DNA of 55,401 nucleotides. Source: Streptomyces kurssanovii. GTDB taxonomy: Bacteria; Actinomycetota; Actinomycetes; Streptomycetales; Streptomycetaceae. The notes below the pieces were generated by a model. The model searched no databases and was not told where the DNA came from. It saw only the letters and a list, made by a program, of their open reading frames with translations. Positions within the stretch are counted from its first letter, which is position 1. Every line of letters starts with the position of its first letter. The DNA lies in assembly GCF_014649695.1 (NCBI RefSeq), contig NZ_BMTN01000031.1, positions 1-55,401 on the forward strand. Reading direction: 5' to 3'. Below, piece after piece: positions 1-8,806 of the stretch. Both the position numbers and the translations under genes were made by a program.

Positions 1-123
1 GAGTGGCGACTCGCGCATCTTCCGCCGGACGCCAGGCCGCTGCCCTCGGTGTCTCACTACGACCAGTTGCTCCGACGCCGCCGCACCAGCGGCAGCGGCC
101 ACCCCGAGGGAGAAGCGCAGTGA
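1..123 (+). pseudogene. istA: IS21-type transposase IstA, 3' end only
   Basis: Frame 1 from the window edge encodes 40 residues ending in a Tyr-Asp-Gln-Leu-Leu-Arg-rich tail, which resembles the C-terminus of IstA transposases of IS21-family elements. The TGA stop at 121-123 overlaps a GTG at 120 that opens an IstB-like frame, the usual istA/istB coupling. The 5' part lies outside the window. The istB partner is cut short, so the element is judged non-functional. The assignment rests on the short tail plus the following istB fragment. Confidence 0.6.
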
Positions 124-224
124 CCATGCCCCGCCAGCGGGGATTGACCGAGCAGGCCGCCGACGCCGCGATCGACTCCGCCTGCCGCTTGCTGCGGCTG
201 CCGTCGATCCGCAACGAGTTCTAG
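120..224 (+). pseudogene. istB: Truncated IS21 helper ATPase IstB (N-terminus only)
   Basis: GTG at 120, or ATG at 126, opens a frame containing LTEQAADAAIDSACRLLRLP, a typical N-terminal segment of IstB helper ATPases. It stops at TAG 222-224 after about 34 residues, where intact IstB has about 250. No Walker motif is left. The stop lies on the 3' end of the convergent regulator gene, so a deletion or insertion breakpoint must be near position 222. This is a remnant of a mobile element. Confidence 0.7.
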
Positions 225-2005
225 GTGAGGCTCGACGGGACGATCCCGTAGCGTCGCATCTTGCGGTACATCGTGGCGCGGGAGATGCCGAGGTCCTGAG
301 CGGTCCGCTGGACGTTGGAGTTGCGGTCCATCAGCCCACGCAGGATGGCATCCCGTTCCAGCGCTTCGATGGCGGTGAGGACCTTGTGGGACGACACCCG
401 GCATTCCGGCGGGAGATCGTCCACGTGGATGATCCCGCCGATCGGGCGCCGGGCGAGGCCGCGGATCACCGACTCGAGCTGCCGGACATTCTCCGGCCAG
501 GGGCAGCGCTCCAGCATCGCCAGCGCATCCGGGGAGCAGCCGCTCTCTCCGCTCGGCCGGTACTTGAGCAGGAAGAACCGGACCAGGTGCTCGATGTCGC
601 CATAGCGATGACGCAGAGGCGGCACCTCCACCGAAGCGCCGCACAGACGGTCGAGCCCGTCGTCGGTCGTGACCATGGACGGTTGGCTGGTCATGATCAG
701 TTGCGCGGTGGTGTTCCCGTCGGGCTGCGCCAGGAGACTTGTCAGCTGCCGGCGCAGCCGGTCTCCGAGCAGGTGGACGTCGCGTAGGAGGACCACGGTC
801 GACTGCCTGGCGCGCAGCTCGCGGACCTCGCGCAGCCAGTGCTCGGTGGCGTTCGGTGTCTCCGACGGCGGTGCTTCGACCGTCTCGAGCCGGAGCCCGG
901 CGCTGTGGGCCCCGTGGACCGCATGCGCCAGCGTCCGCTTGCCCGTGCCGGCTTCGCCCACGAGATGGAGCCAGGATCCGGCGGCGAACGCCGCCTCGGT
1001 CTCCGCGACCGCGCGCAGCCATTGCGGGGAGGAGCCCACCAGCCGCAGGCCCGGTCGTCCGGGGCCGGCGGCAAGGGCGGGTCCCGGCTGGGGACGTCCG
1101 ATGACCCGGACCCGGAAGACGGCACCCGCGTCGCTGCCCTCGCGCCGGCTCCGGCCGACCCGCAGTTCGGCTACCCGTCCGGAAGGGAGGGCGATACTCC
1201 GTGTCCCTTCGAACCGGGCATCGGCGGCGATCTCCCGTGCGTGGTCGAGCAGCGCGTAGTGATCCGGCCCGGTCACGGCCGATCTCAACTGCTCGTTCAT
1301 CATGACGACTTCCCGGTTGAGAGCCAGCACAGGTCCCGGGCGGACCGAGGAGCACGCGTCCATGTAGTCCTGGAAAAGGGCGCGCTCACGTCGTGAGCTG
1401 ATCGCCGCGATCTCACCTTCGATCTGGCCCGCGACGGAGCGGGCCAGGGCCATGAGCATCCCGGCGGAGCCCTGACGGACCGTGGTGAGGTTGAAGGCCC
1501 CGAGCAGCGTTCGCCGGACGGGATGCAGGATCGGCACGGCCGCGCAGTGGAAGTCCCGCAGCTCCTCGACGTAGTGCTGGCTTCCGGCGATCATGACCGG
1601 GCGGCCGCTGGCAAGCGCGGTGCCGATGCCGTTGGTGCCGACGTAGCGCTCGGCGAACACATGGCCCGGGGCGAGTTGCACCCGGTTGAGCCGCGTCGTC
1701 AGACCCTCGTGGGAGAGCTTGCGGGACAGCACCACACCGTTGCGGTCCGTGATCATCGTGGACACCGGGTCGTCGGCGAGCTGCTCGTGCAGCCTGTTCA
1801 CGATCGGCAGCGCCGCTCTGGCGAGCGGGCTGTCCAGATTGGGGTTCTCGAGGTACGGAGCGTTGATGCAGCCCGACTCCACCTCGTACTCGATCGAGCG
1901 CTGCCACGAAGCCACCACGAGCGGGCGGGCGCTCGGATCCTTGGTGACTTCCAGGTACAGCTCTCTGGCCGCGGTCAGCGAGCTGCCAGGTCGACGTCGG
2001 GGCAT
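221..2005 (-). CDS. AcoR-type GAF/AAA+/Fis-HTH transcriptional activator without GAFTGA
   Basis: This 594-residue regulator has an N-terminal sensor region with a GAF-like domain (about residues 75-205). An AAA+-derived domain follows, with a Walker A motif GEAGTGKRT at 350-358 and a WPENVRQL segment. The C-terminus is a Fis-type helix-turn-helix (about 545-590, ending near RATMYRKMRRYGI). Its architecture is that of sigma-54 enhancer-binding proteins. However, the GAFTGA loop that contacts sigma-54 is absent, as expected in actinomycetes, which lack sigma-54. The gene starts at ATG 2005 behind GGAAG and is divergent from the alcohol dehydrogenase/ABC operon, which it probably activates in response to an alcohol or polyol. 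The inducer is unknown. Confidence 0.85.
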   Translation of the reverse strand: MPRRRPGSSLTAARELYLEVTKDPSARPLVVASWQRSIEYEVESGCINAPYLENPNLDSPLARAALPIVNRLHEQLADDPVSTMITDRNGVVLSRKLSHEGLTTRLNRVQLAPGHVFAERYVGTNGIGTALASGRPVMIAGSQHYVEELRDFHCAAVPILHPVRRTLLGAFNLTTVRQGSAGMLMALARSVAGQIEGEIAAISSRRERALFQDYMDACSSVRPGPVLALNREVVMMNEQLRSAVTGPDHYALLDHAREIAADARFEGTRSIALPSGRVAELRVGRSRREGSDAGAVFRVRVIGRPQPGPALAAGPGRPGLRLVGSSPQWLRAVAETEAAFAAGSWLHLVGEAGTGKRTLAHAVHGAHSAGLRLETVEAPPSETPNATEHWLREVRELRARQSTVVLLRDVHLLGDRLRRQLTSLLAQPDGNTTAQLIMTSQPSMVTTDDGLDRLCGASVEVPPLRHRYGDIEHLVRFFLLKYRPSGESGCSPDALAMLERCPWPENVRQLESVIRGLARRPIGGIIHVDDLPPECRVSSHKVLTAIEALERDAILRGLMDRNSNVQRTAQDLGISRATMYRKMRRYGIVPSSLT

Positions 2006-2080
2006 TTAACACTTCCGTATCACGCGCGTCATCCCTCGATGGACCGATTGGAACAGCTCGAGGACGCCGCGCCTACGGCG

Positions 2081-2120
2081 TGTATCACATTGAGACATCC
2101 GCGGACCGTTTCTGAGACAT
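2081..2120. promoter_or_regulatory. TGAGACA repeats, candidate activator-binding site
   Basis: The 179-bp space between the divergent regulator and dehydrogenase holds TGTATCA-CAT-TGAGACA (2081-2097), an inverted repeat with one mismatch. A second TGAGACAT copy at 2113-2120 starts exactly 22 bp after the first (2091), which is two helical turns. The spacing and position fit an upstream activating sequence for the adjacent Fis-HTH activator. Binding is inferred from layout only. Confidence 0.45.
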
Positions 2121-2184
2121 CGGCCTGCGAACAGCGGCCTGTGTAATCGGCGCACCGTCCACCCGCCGAGTCGCAGGGAGCGCC

Positions 2185-3210
2185 ATGAAAGCCGTGCAGG
2201 TCATCGAGTACGACGAGCCGCCAGTGCTCGTGGATGTGCCGGACCCGCAGATCACCGGTCCGCTGGATGTGATCGTGAAGGTGGGAGGTGCGGGGGTCTG
2301 CCGCACCGATCTCCATATCCTCGAAGGGCAGTGGGCCGCCAAGAGCGGGGTCGTCCTGCCGTACACCATCGGCCATGAGAACGCCGGCTGGGTACAGGAG
2401 GTCGGGCAGGCCGTCACCAACGTCAAGGTCGGCGACCCCGTCATCCTGCACCCGCTCGCGACCTGCGGTCTGTGCCGTGCCTGCCGGGACGGCGACGACG
2501 TTCACTGTATGAGCTCGGCCTTCCCGGGGATCGACGCCGACGGGGGCTATGCCGAGTACCTGAAGACCACCGCCCGCTCGGTCGTGGCACTCGACCCGTC
2601 CCTCGAGCCGGCCTCGGTGGCCGCCCTGGCCGACGCCGGGCTCACGGCGTACCACGCCGTCGCCAAGGCGGCCCGGATCCTGCGACCGGGTGACCGGGCC
2701 GTGGTGATCGGTGCCGGAGGCCTCGGACACATCGGCATTCAAGTGCTCCGGGCTCTCTCTCCGGTCGAGATCATCGTGATCGACCGGAGCGCGGATGCCC
2801 TCGCCCTCGCCAAGGAGCTCGGGGCCGACCACACGCTGGTCGCCGACGGCAGTGAGACCGAGCGCGTACGGGAACTCACCCAAGGGCACGGGGCGGAAGC
2901 GGTCCTGGACTTCGTCGGCGAGGGCGGTGCCGTCGAGACGGGCGTGGCCTGCCTGCGCCGTAACGGCAACTACTACGTGATCGGTTACGGAGGCCGGCTC
3001 GACGTACCGACGATCGACGTCATCTCCACCGAGATCAACTTCATCGGCAACCTCGTGGGGTCCTACAACGACCTGTCCGAGCTGATGGTGCTGGCAGCCC
3101 GGGGCAAGGTCGGCCTGCACACCCGGCGATACCCCCTCGCGTCCTTCCAGGACGCCCTCGACGACTTGTCCGCCGGTGCCGTACGCGGCAGAGCCATCTT
3201 GATTCCCTGA
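2185..3210 (+). CDS. Zinc-dependent NAD(P) alcohol dehydrogenase (MDR family)
   Basis: 341 residues, full length for the medium-chain dehydrogenase family. Catalytic zinc ligands are visible as Cys39 and the GHE motif at 63-65. The structural zinc lobe has Cys94, Cys97, Cys100 and Cys108. The Rossmann motif GAGGLGHIG lies at 176-184. It should oxidise an alcohol or polyol to the aldehyde or ketone with NAD(P). It is the first gene of an operon, 19 nt before the substrate-binding protein gene, and is divergent from an AcoR-type activator. This suggests that the alcohol brought in by the transporter is its substrate. The substrate cannot be named from sequence. Confidence 0.88.
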   Translation: MKAVQVIEYDEPPVLVDVPDPQITGPLDVIVKVGGAGVCRTDLHILEGQWAAKSGVVLPYTIGHENAGWVQEVGQAVTNVKVGDPVILHPLATCGLCRACRDGDDVHCMSSAFPGIDADGGYAEYLKTTARSVVALDPSLEPASVAALADAGLTAYHAVAKAARILRPGDRAVVIGAGGLGHIGIQVLRALSPVEIIVIDRSADALALAKELGADHTLVADGSETERVRELTQGHGAEAVLDFVGEGGAVETGVACLRRNGNYYVIGYGGRLDVPTIDVISTEINFIGNLVGSYNDLSELMVLAARGKVGLHTRRYPLASFQDALDDLSAGAVRGRAILIP

Positions 3211-3229
3211 CGGTCGAAGGAGCACTCCC

Positions 3230-4825
3230 ATGCGCAACAGTTCGTACAAGGGCGTGGTCGCCGCCGCGATCGTCGTGGCCCTCACCGCGACCGCCTGCAC
3301 CGGTCAGGACCCTGTCGAGAACAAGCCGGACAAGCCCGCGCTGTTCAAGCCGGGTTCGGAGATCAGCTACAGCAAGTACAGCAAGAGCTACCCCAGGACG
3401 AAGGTCAAGGACGTCCCGGGCCCCTGCAGCTACGAGTCGATCAGCCGCAAGGACTACTCCGGCCAGACGCTGAAGATCATCAGCCATGCCATCCCCGTCA
3501 TCGGCGAGCCGACCCAGCTGCATGCCGAGCAGTTCGAGGAGATCACCGGCGCGAAGGTGGAGGTGATCAACGTCCCCTTCGGGGAGCTGCACCAAAAGAT
3601 CCTCACACCCCTGCAAGCGGGCCAGCCGGCGTACGACGTGATGTTCTACCCCTCCTTGTGGATCGGCGACATGGCCCCCCACCTGGCCCCGGTGCCGAAG
3701 AAGTATCTGGACACTCCCGGCATGAAGGACGTCACCAAGGCCTACATGGACGTGGCGACCTGGGACGGGAAGGTGGTGCAGTACCCCGTGGACGGCGACC
3801 GGCACTACCTCAAGGTCCGGACGGATGTCCTTCAGGACCCGAAGCGGCAGGCGGCGTACAAGGCGGCCACGGGCAAGGAGCTCCGGACCCCGCGGACATG
3901 GGCCGAGTACCAAGAGGTCGCTGCCTTCTTCAGCGGCAAGGACGTCGACGGCGACGGCAAGCCGAACTTCGGCAGTGCCGAGGTGACCAAGCGTGACGAC
4001 CTGACGTTCTCGGCGTTCATCAGCCGTGCGGCACCGTACGTCAAGCACCCGGACGTCGGGGGCGGCCTCTTCTTCGACCTCGAGACCATGGAACCGCTGA
4101 TCAACACGCCCGGTTTCGTACGCGCCCTCGACGACATGGTGAAGGCCAAGTCGACCTGGGCGCCGGGCGGCGCGAACTTCGGTCTGGGGGACGAGATCCT
4201 CTCGTTCGGCGGTGGGCAGAGCGTGATGTCCTATTCGTGGGACGACGCCTTCATCCAGGGCCAGCAGCCGGACGGGACGATCCGCAACAAGATCGGGGCG
4301 GCCCCGTTGCCGGGATCCGACGAGGTCTACAACCGCACCACGAAGGCGTGGGACCAGAAGCCCAACCAGGCGCCCTACTTCACCTGGGGCTGGACCTCGG
4401 CGGTGGCGAAGGCCGCGCGCAACCAGGACATGGCCTTCGACTATCTGTGCTTCTTCAGCAACGAGGCCAACACCGCCCTCGACCTGACCATCGGCCGGTT
4501 CGGCGTCAACCCCTACCGGAAGGCGCACTTCGACGCGGAATTCTGGGAGAAGCAAGGCTGGGACAAGGACGTCGCCGAGTCGTACGTCCGGACGCTGTCC
4601 GGCATGGAGTCGAGTACCAACCGCGTCTTCGACCTGCGCGTGCCGGGTGTGAACGGCTACATGTCCGCACTGGCCAACGGCGTCGCCGCTGCTCTCGCGG
4701 GGCAGAAGGCGCCGCAGCGCGCGCTGGACGACGTGGCCGCGGAGTGGGAGAAGATCACCGGCCAGATCGGCGAGGACAAGGTCCGCAGCGCCTATCGGCA
4801 CGTGGTCGCACTCGAGGACAACTGA
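3230..4825 (+). CDS. ABC transporter substrate-binding lipoprotein (polyol/sugar type)
   Basis: 531 residues with a lipoprotein signal: basic N-terminus, hydrophobic core and a lipobox ending LTATAC, so the mature protein should start at Cys23 and be anchored outside the membrane. The rest is a family 1 extracellular solute-binding protein (recognisable ITGAKVEVINVPFGELHQKI segment). It is longer than most maltose-type binding proteins and close in size and context to the glycerol-binding GlpV proteins of rhizobia, which also pair with two different ATPases. AGGAG precedes the ATG. It is followed by a strong hairpin and then the permease genes. Glycerol or a related polyol is a guess from context. 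Confidence 0.85.
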   Translation: MRNSSYKGVVAAAIVVALTATACTGQDPVENKPDKPALFKPGSEISYSKYSKSYPRTKVKDVPGPCSYESISRKDYSGQTLKIISHAIPVIGEPTQLHAEQFEEITGAKVEVINVPFGELHQKILTPLQAGQPAYDVMFYPSLWIGDMAPHLAPVPKKYLDTPGMKDVTKAYMDVATWDGKVVQYPVDGDRHYLKVRTDVLQDPKRQAAYKAATGKELRTPRTWAEYQEVAAFFSGKDVDGDGKPNFGSAEVTKRDDLTFSAFISRAAPYVKHPDVGGGLFFDLETMEPLINTPGFVRALDDMVKAKSTWAPGGANFGLGDEILSFGGGQSVMSYSWDDAFIQGQQPDGTIRNKIGAAPLPGSDEVYNRTTKAWDQKPNQAPYFTWGWTSAVAKAARNQDMAFDYLCFFSNEANTALDLTIGRFGVNPYRKAHFDAEFWEKQGWDKDVAESYVRTLSGMESSTNRVFDLRVPGVNGYMSALANGVAAALAGQKAPQRALDDVAAEWEKITGQIGEDKVRSAYRHVVALEDN

Positions 4826-4840
4826 CCTGATCGCAGACAG

Positions 4841-4877
4841 CCCCTGGTGGCCGGCCGAGCCGGCCGGCCGCCAGGGG
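4841..4877 (+). terminator. GC-rich hairpin between binding-protein and permease genes
   Basis: Left arm CCCCTGGTGGCCGGCC (4841-4856) and right arm GGCCGGCCGCCAGGGG (4862-4877) pair over 16 bp in RNA, counting one G-U, around a 5-nt loop. It has no U tract and lies within an operon, 13 nt after the binding-protein stop. Such elements often cause partial termination or protect the upstream mRNA, giving more binding protein than permease. Confidence 0.7.
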
Positions 4878-4905
4878 GCGCCTGCCCACTTCCACAAGGA
4901 CAACC

Positions 4906-5784
4906 ATGGAAGCTCTGCGCCGGCACAAGAGCATGTTCCTCCTACCAGGACTGCTCACGCTCGCACTCATCATCATCTTTCCGCTTCTGTTCACCATCCG
5001 TGTCAGCTTCTCCGGCTGGAACGTGAGCAACCCTCAGCTGGACTTCATAGGCGGGGCCAACTACACGGCGATGCTGCACGACAGCCGGTTCTGGGCCTCG
5101 ATCACGCGCCTGGTCCTGCTGGCCGGCGGCACGGTCCTGATCCAGTACGTGATCGGGTTCGGGATGGCCCTCCTGGTCTGGCGTGAGGCACGCGGCCGTC
5201 GCCTCTGGCGGGTGCTGTTCCTCGTCCCCATGATGACCACCCCCGTGGTGATGGCCGCCATCTGGCAGATGATCTTCCACGAGTCGCTGGGCCCGGTGAA
5301 CGATCTGCTCGGGATGCTCGGCCTGACCAAGGTTCCCTGGCTCACCGAGTCCGGTCCTGCCCTGGTCGCGCTGATGACCGTCGAGGTCTGGCAGTGGACC
5401 CCGTTCATGTTCCTCCTGCTGCTGGCCGGCCTGCTGAGCCTCCCCAAGGAACCGTTCATGGCCGCGGCCATCGACGGGGCGGGCGCTTGGCGCACCTTCC
5501 GGAAGGTGACCTTCCCCCTCATGGCGCCGGTGTCGGTCGCGGCGATCATCATCCGGCTGATCGAGGCGTCCAAGCTTTCCGACAGCGTCTACGTGCTGAC
5601 CTCCGGAGGGCCGGGCTCCGCCACGGAGACGCCGGGCTACTACCTCTACATCCAAGGGCTCAGGGATCAGCAGACCGGGTACAGCGGGGCGATGTCCCTG
5701 ACCTATCTGGTCCTGATGATCGTCACGCTCACGGTTGTCGCCGCCTTGCTCGCCAGGGCCTTCAAGCTGAAGGGGGCCTCATGA
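4906..5784 (+). CDS. ABC transporter permease, MalF-like subunit
   Basis: 292 residues with about six hydrophobic membrane segments, beginning with LLTLALIIIFPLLFTIRVSF. The EAA loop that contacts the ATPase is visible as AAAIDGAGAWRTFRKVTFP. This is one half of the membrane channel of a CUT1-type importer. Its stop overlaps the next permease start by ATGA, so translation is probably coupled. Confidence 0.87.
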   Translation: MEALRRHKSMFLLPGLLTLALIIIFPLLFTIRVSFSGWNVSNPQLDFIGGANYTAMLHDSRFWASITRLVLLAGGTVLIQYVIGFGMALLVWREARGRRLWRVLFLVPMMTTPVVMAAIWQMIFHESLGPVNDLLGMLGLTKVPWLTESGPALVALMTVEVWQWTPFMFLLLLAGLLSLPKEPFMAAAIDGAGAWRTFRKVTFPLMAPVSVAAIIIRLIEASKLSDSVYVLTSGGPGSATETPGYYLYIQGLRDQQTGYSGAMSLTYLVLMIVTLTVVAALLARAFKLKGAS

Positions 5785-6626
5785 GGTCGCGCCTTTATCC
5801 CGTGTTCAAGTACACCATGATCGCACTCTGGGCCTGCTTCGTCGCGGGACCGTTCTTCTGGGCCATGACGACCAGCTTCAAGGACGTCAACGGTGTCCAA
5901 GGCGGCGCCACGTACCTGCCATGGCTGCAGTACGAACCCACCGTCGTCGGGTGGCGCAACATCTTCGGCGGAGCCGGCGGCGTCGATGTGATGCGGCCCT
6001 TCTTCAACAGCGCCGTCGTCACCGTCGCCGCCTCTGCCGTCAGTCTCGTCCTCGGCTCCCTGGCCGCCTACGCGTTGTCCCGGTACCGCTTCAAGCTCGG
6101 CTTCATCAAGAACAGCGACATCGTCTTCTTCTTCGTGTCACAGCGGATCATGCCGCCCGTCGTCCTGGTGATCCCGTTCTTCTACCTGCTGCAGTGGACG
6201 GGTCTGCTGGACACCGTCCTGGGCCTGGTCATCGTGACGGTCGCCCTGCTGCTGCCGATCGCGGTCTGGGTGATGGTCGACTTCTTCAACGGCATCCCGC
6301 GGGAGATCGACGAGATGGCCATGCTCGACGGCTGCGGCCCGTTCCAGACCTTCGTGCGGGCGATCCTGCCGAACTCCCTGCCCGGGCTGACCGTGGCCGC
6401 GATGTTCTGCGTGGTGTTCGGCTGGAACGACTTCTTCTTCGCCTTCCGGCTGACCTTCACCGAGGTGCAGACCCTGCCGCAGGCCGTCGTCGCCCTCAAC
6501 TCGTCCATCCCGCCGTGGTGGACCCTCTCCGCCGCCGCCCTCTTCGGGGTGGCGCCGCTGATCCTTCTCGCGCTCCGGGTCGAGCGCTATCTGTCCAAGG
6601 GGAACCTCTCGGGAGCGGTCCGATGA
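5781..6626 (+). CDS. ABC transporter permease, MalG-like subunit
   Basis: 281 residues from ATG 5781. This start is chosen because it sits in the ATGA overlap with the first permease; the frame stays open further upstream but overlaps that gene. About six membrane segments are present. The EAA loop reads EIDEMAMLDGCGPFQTFVRA, typical of MalG-like subunits. It forms the second half of the channel. Its stop overlaps the start of the first ATPase gene, again as ATGA. Confidence 0.87.
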   Translation: MRSRLYPVFKYTMIALWACFVAGPFFWAMTTSFKDVNGVQGGATYLPWLQYEPTVVGWRNIFGGAGGVDVMRPFFNSAVVTVAASAVSLVLGSLAAYALSRYRFKLGFIKNSDIVFFFVSQRIMPPVVLVIPFFYLLQWTGLLDTVLGLVIVTVALLLPIAVWVMVDFFNGIPREIDEMAMLDGCGPFQTFVRAILPNSLPGLTVAAMFCVVFGWNDFFFAFRLTFTEVQTLPQAVVALNSSIPPWWTLSAAALFGVAPLILLALRVERYLSKGNLSGAVR

Positions 6627-7711
6627 ACCTGAGTGCTACTGATCTGTGCCTGACCGTCGACGGCGTCGACCATCTCAAGGACGTGTCCGCGACCTTTGTG
6701 CCGGGCCGGCTCCACGCGGTCATCGGCCGGACGATGGCGGGAAAGACCACCCTGCTGCGGGTGCTGGCCGGTCTGCAGGGGGTGGATTCCGGCGCACTGA
6801 CCAGGCAGGGAGCCGACTTCCTGAAAACGCCGGTGTGGCGACGCGACACCGCCATGGTCTACCAGCAGTTCATCAACTACCCGCATCTCGACGTGTTCGA
6901 CAACGTCGCCTTCCCGCTCAAGCGGGCGGGACTGGCGCGCGACGAGATCCGGCGACGTGTCACCGACAGCCTGGCACGCGTCGGCCTCGCCGATTTCGAG
7001 CGGCGCAAGCCGTCCCAGCTCTCTGGTGGCCAGCAGCAGCGGGTCGCGCTGGCTCGCGCCCTCGCTCGCGGCACGGGCATCCTCCTGCTCGACGAGCCGC
7101 TGGCGAATCTGGACTACAAGCTGCGTGAACAGCTGCGCGACGAGTTCAGAACCCTCTTCTCGGACCAGGGCGACACGGTGGTGATCTACACGACCACCGA
7201 ACCCGCGGAGGCGATGATGCTCGGCGACGTGGTGCTGGTCATGCACGAGGGACGGATCCTCCAGACCGGGTCACCGCAGGAGGTCTTCGAGCGTCCGGCG
7301 ACGACCACGGTGGCCTCCATCATCAACGACCCGCCCATGAACATCTTCACGGGACGGATCGGGAGCGGGCAGGTCACGGTGGCCGGCTTCCAGGCCACGC
7401 ACGTGTCCGCGCATCTGGCCGACCTGCCCGACGGCACCTACCGGTTCGGGCTGCGCGCGACGGACGTCGGCCTGGCATCCGCCGGCGTCGAGGGCGAGGT
7501 CACGTTCGTCGAGATCTCCGGCTCCGAGACGTTCGTCCACGTGGCCGTCGGCGAGACCCCGTTCGTCGTACAGATCGAGGGCATCCACGACGTCGCCCTC
7601 GGTGACCTGGTGAAACTGCGACTGCGTCCTGAGCGTCTGTTCGCCTTCGACGAGGAAGGGACGCTTCAGCGGACGCCTTCCTACGATCTCACTTCAGTGG
7701 AAGGACGTTGA
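6623..7711 (+). CDS. ABC importer ATPase 1: intact LSGGQ, switch histidine replaced
   Basis: 362 residues from ATG 6623. It has a nucleotide-binding domain followed by a MalK-like regulatory C-terminal domain. Walker A is GRTMAGKTT (35-43), an unusual variant in which a Met-Ala pair replaces the common Ser-Gly-Cys/Ser-Gly. The signature LSGGQ is at 133-137 and Walker B ILLLDE at 153-158. The switch-loop histidine is missing: the normal YVTHDQ reads YTTTEP, with Thr192 in place of His. Paired with ATPase 2, which has the opposite defect, it should form a heterodimer with one complete and one degenerate ATP site. Glycerol transporters of the GlpS/GlpT type also use two different ATPases. Confidence 0.85.
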   Translation: MNLSATDLCLTVDGVDHLKDVSATFVPGRLHAVIGRTMAGKTTLLRVLAGLQGVDSGALTRQGADFLKTPVWRRDTAMVYQQFINYPHLDVFDNVAFPLKRAGLARDEIRRRVTDSLARVGLADFERRKPSQLSGGQQQRVALARALARGTGILLLDEPLANLDYKLREQLRDEFRTLFSDQGDTVVIYTTTEPAEAMMLGDVVLVMHEGRILQTGSPQEVFERPATTTVASIINDPPMNIFTGRIGSGQVTVAGFQATHVSAHLADLPDGTYRFGLRATDVGLASAGVEGEVTFVEISGSETFVHVAVGETPFVVQIEGIHDVALGDLVKLRLRPERLFAFDEEGTLQRTPSYDLTSVEGR

Positions 7712-7712
7712 T

Positions 7713-8792
<1,080 letters not shown>

Positions 8793-8806
8793 AGGTGCCT
8801 GTCGGT

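Noticed and set aside
3041-4903. 620-codon minus-strand frame
   Set aside because: Antisense to the binding-protein lipoprotein gene; composition typical of a shadow frame.
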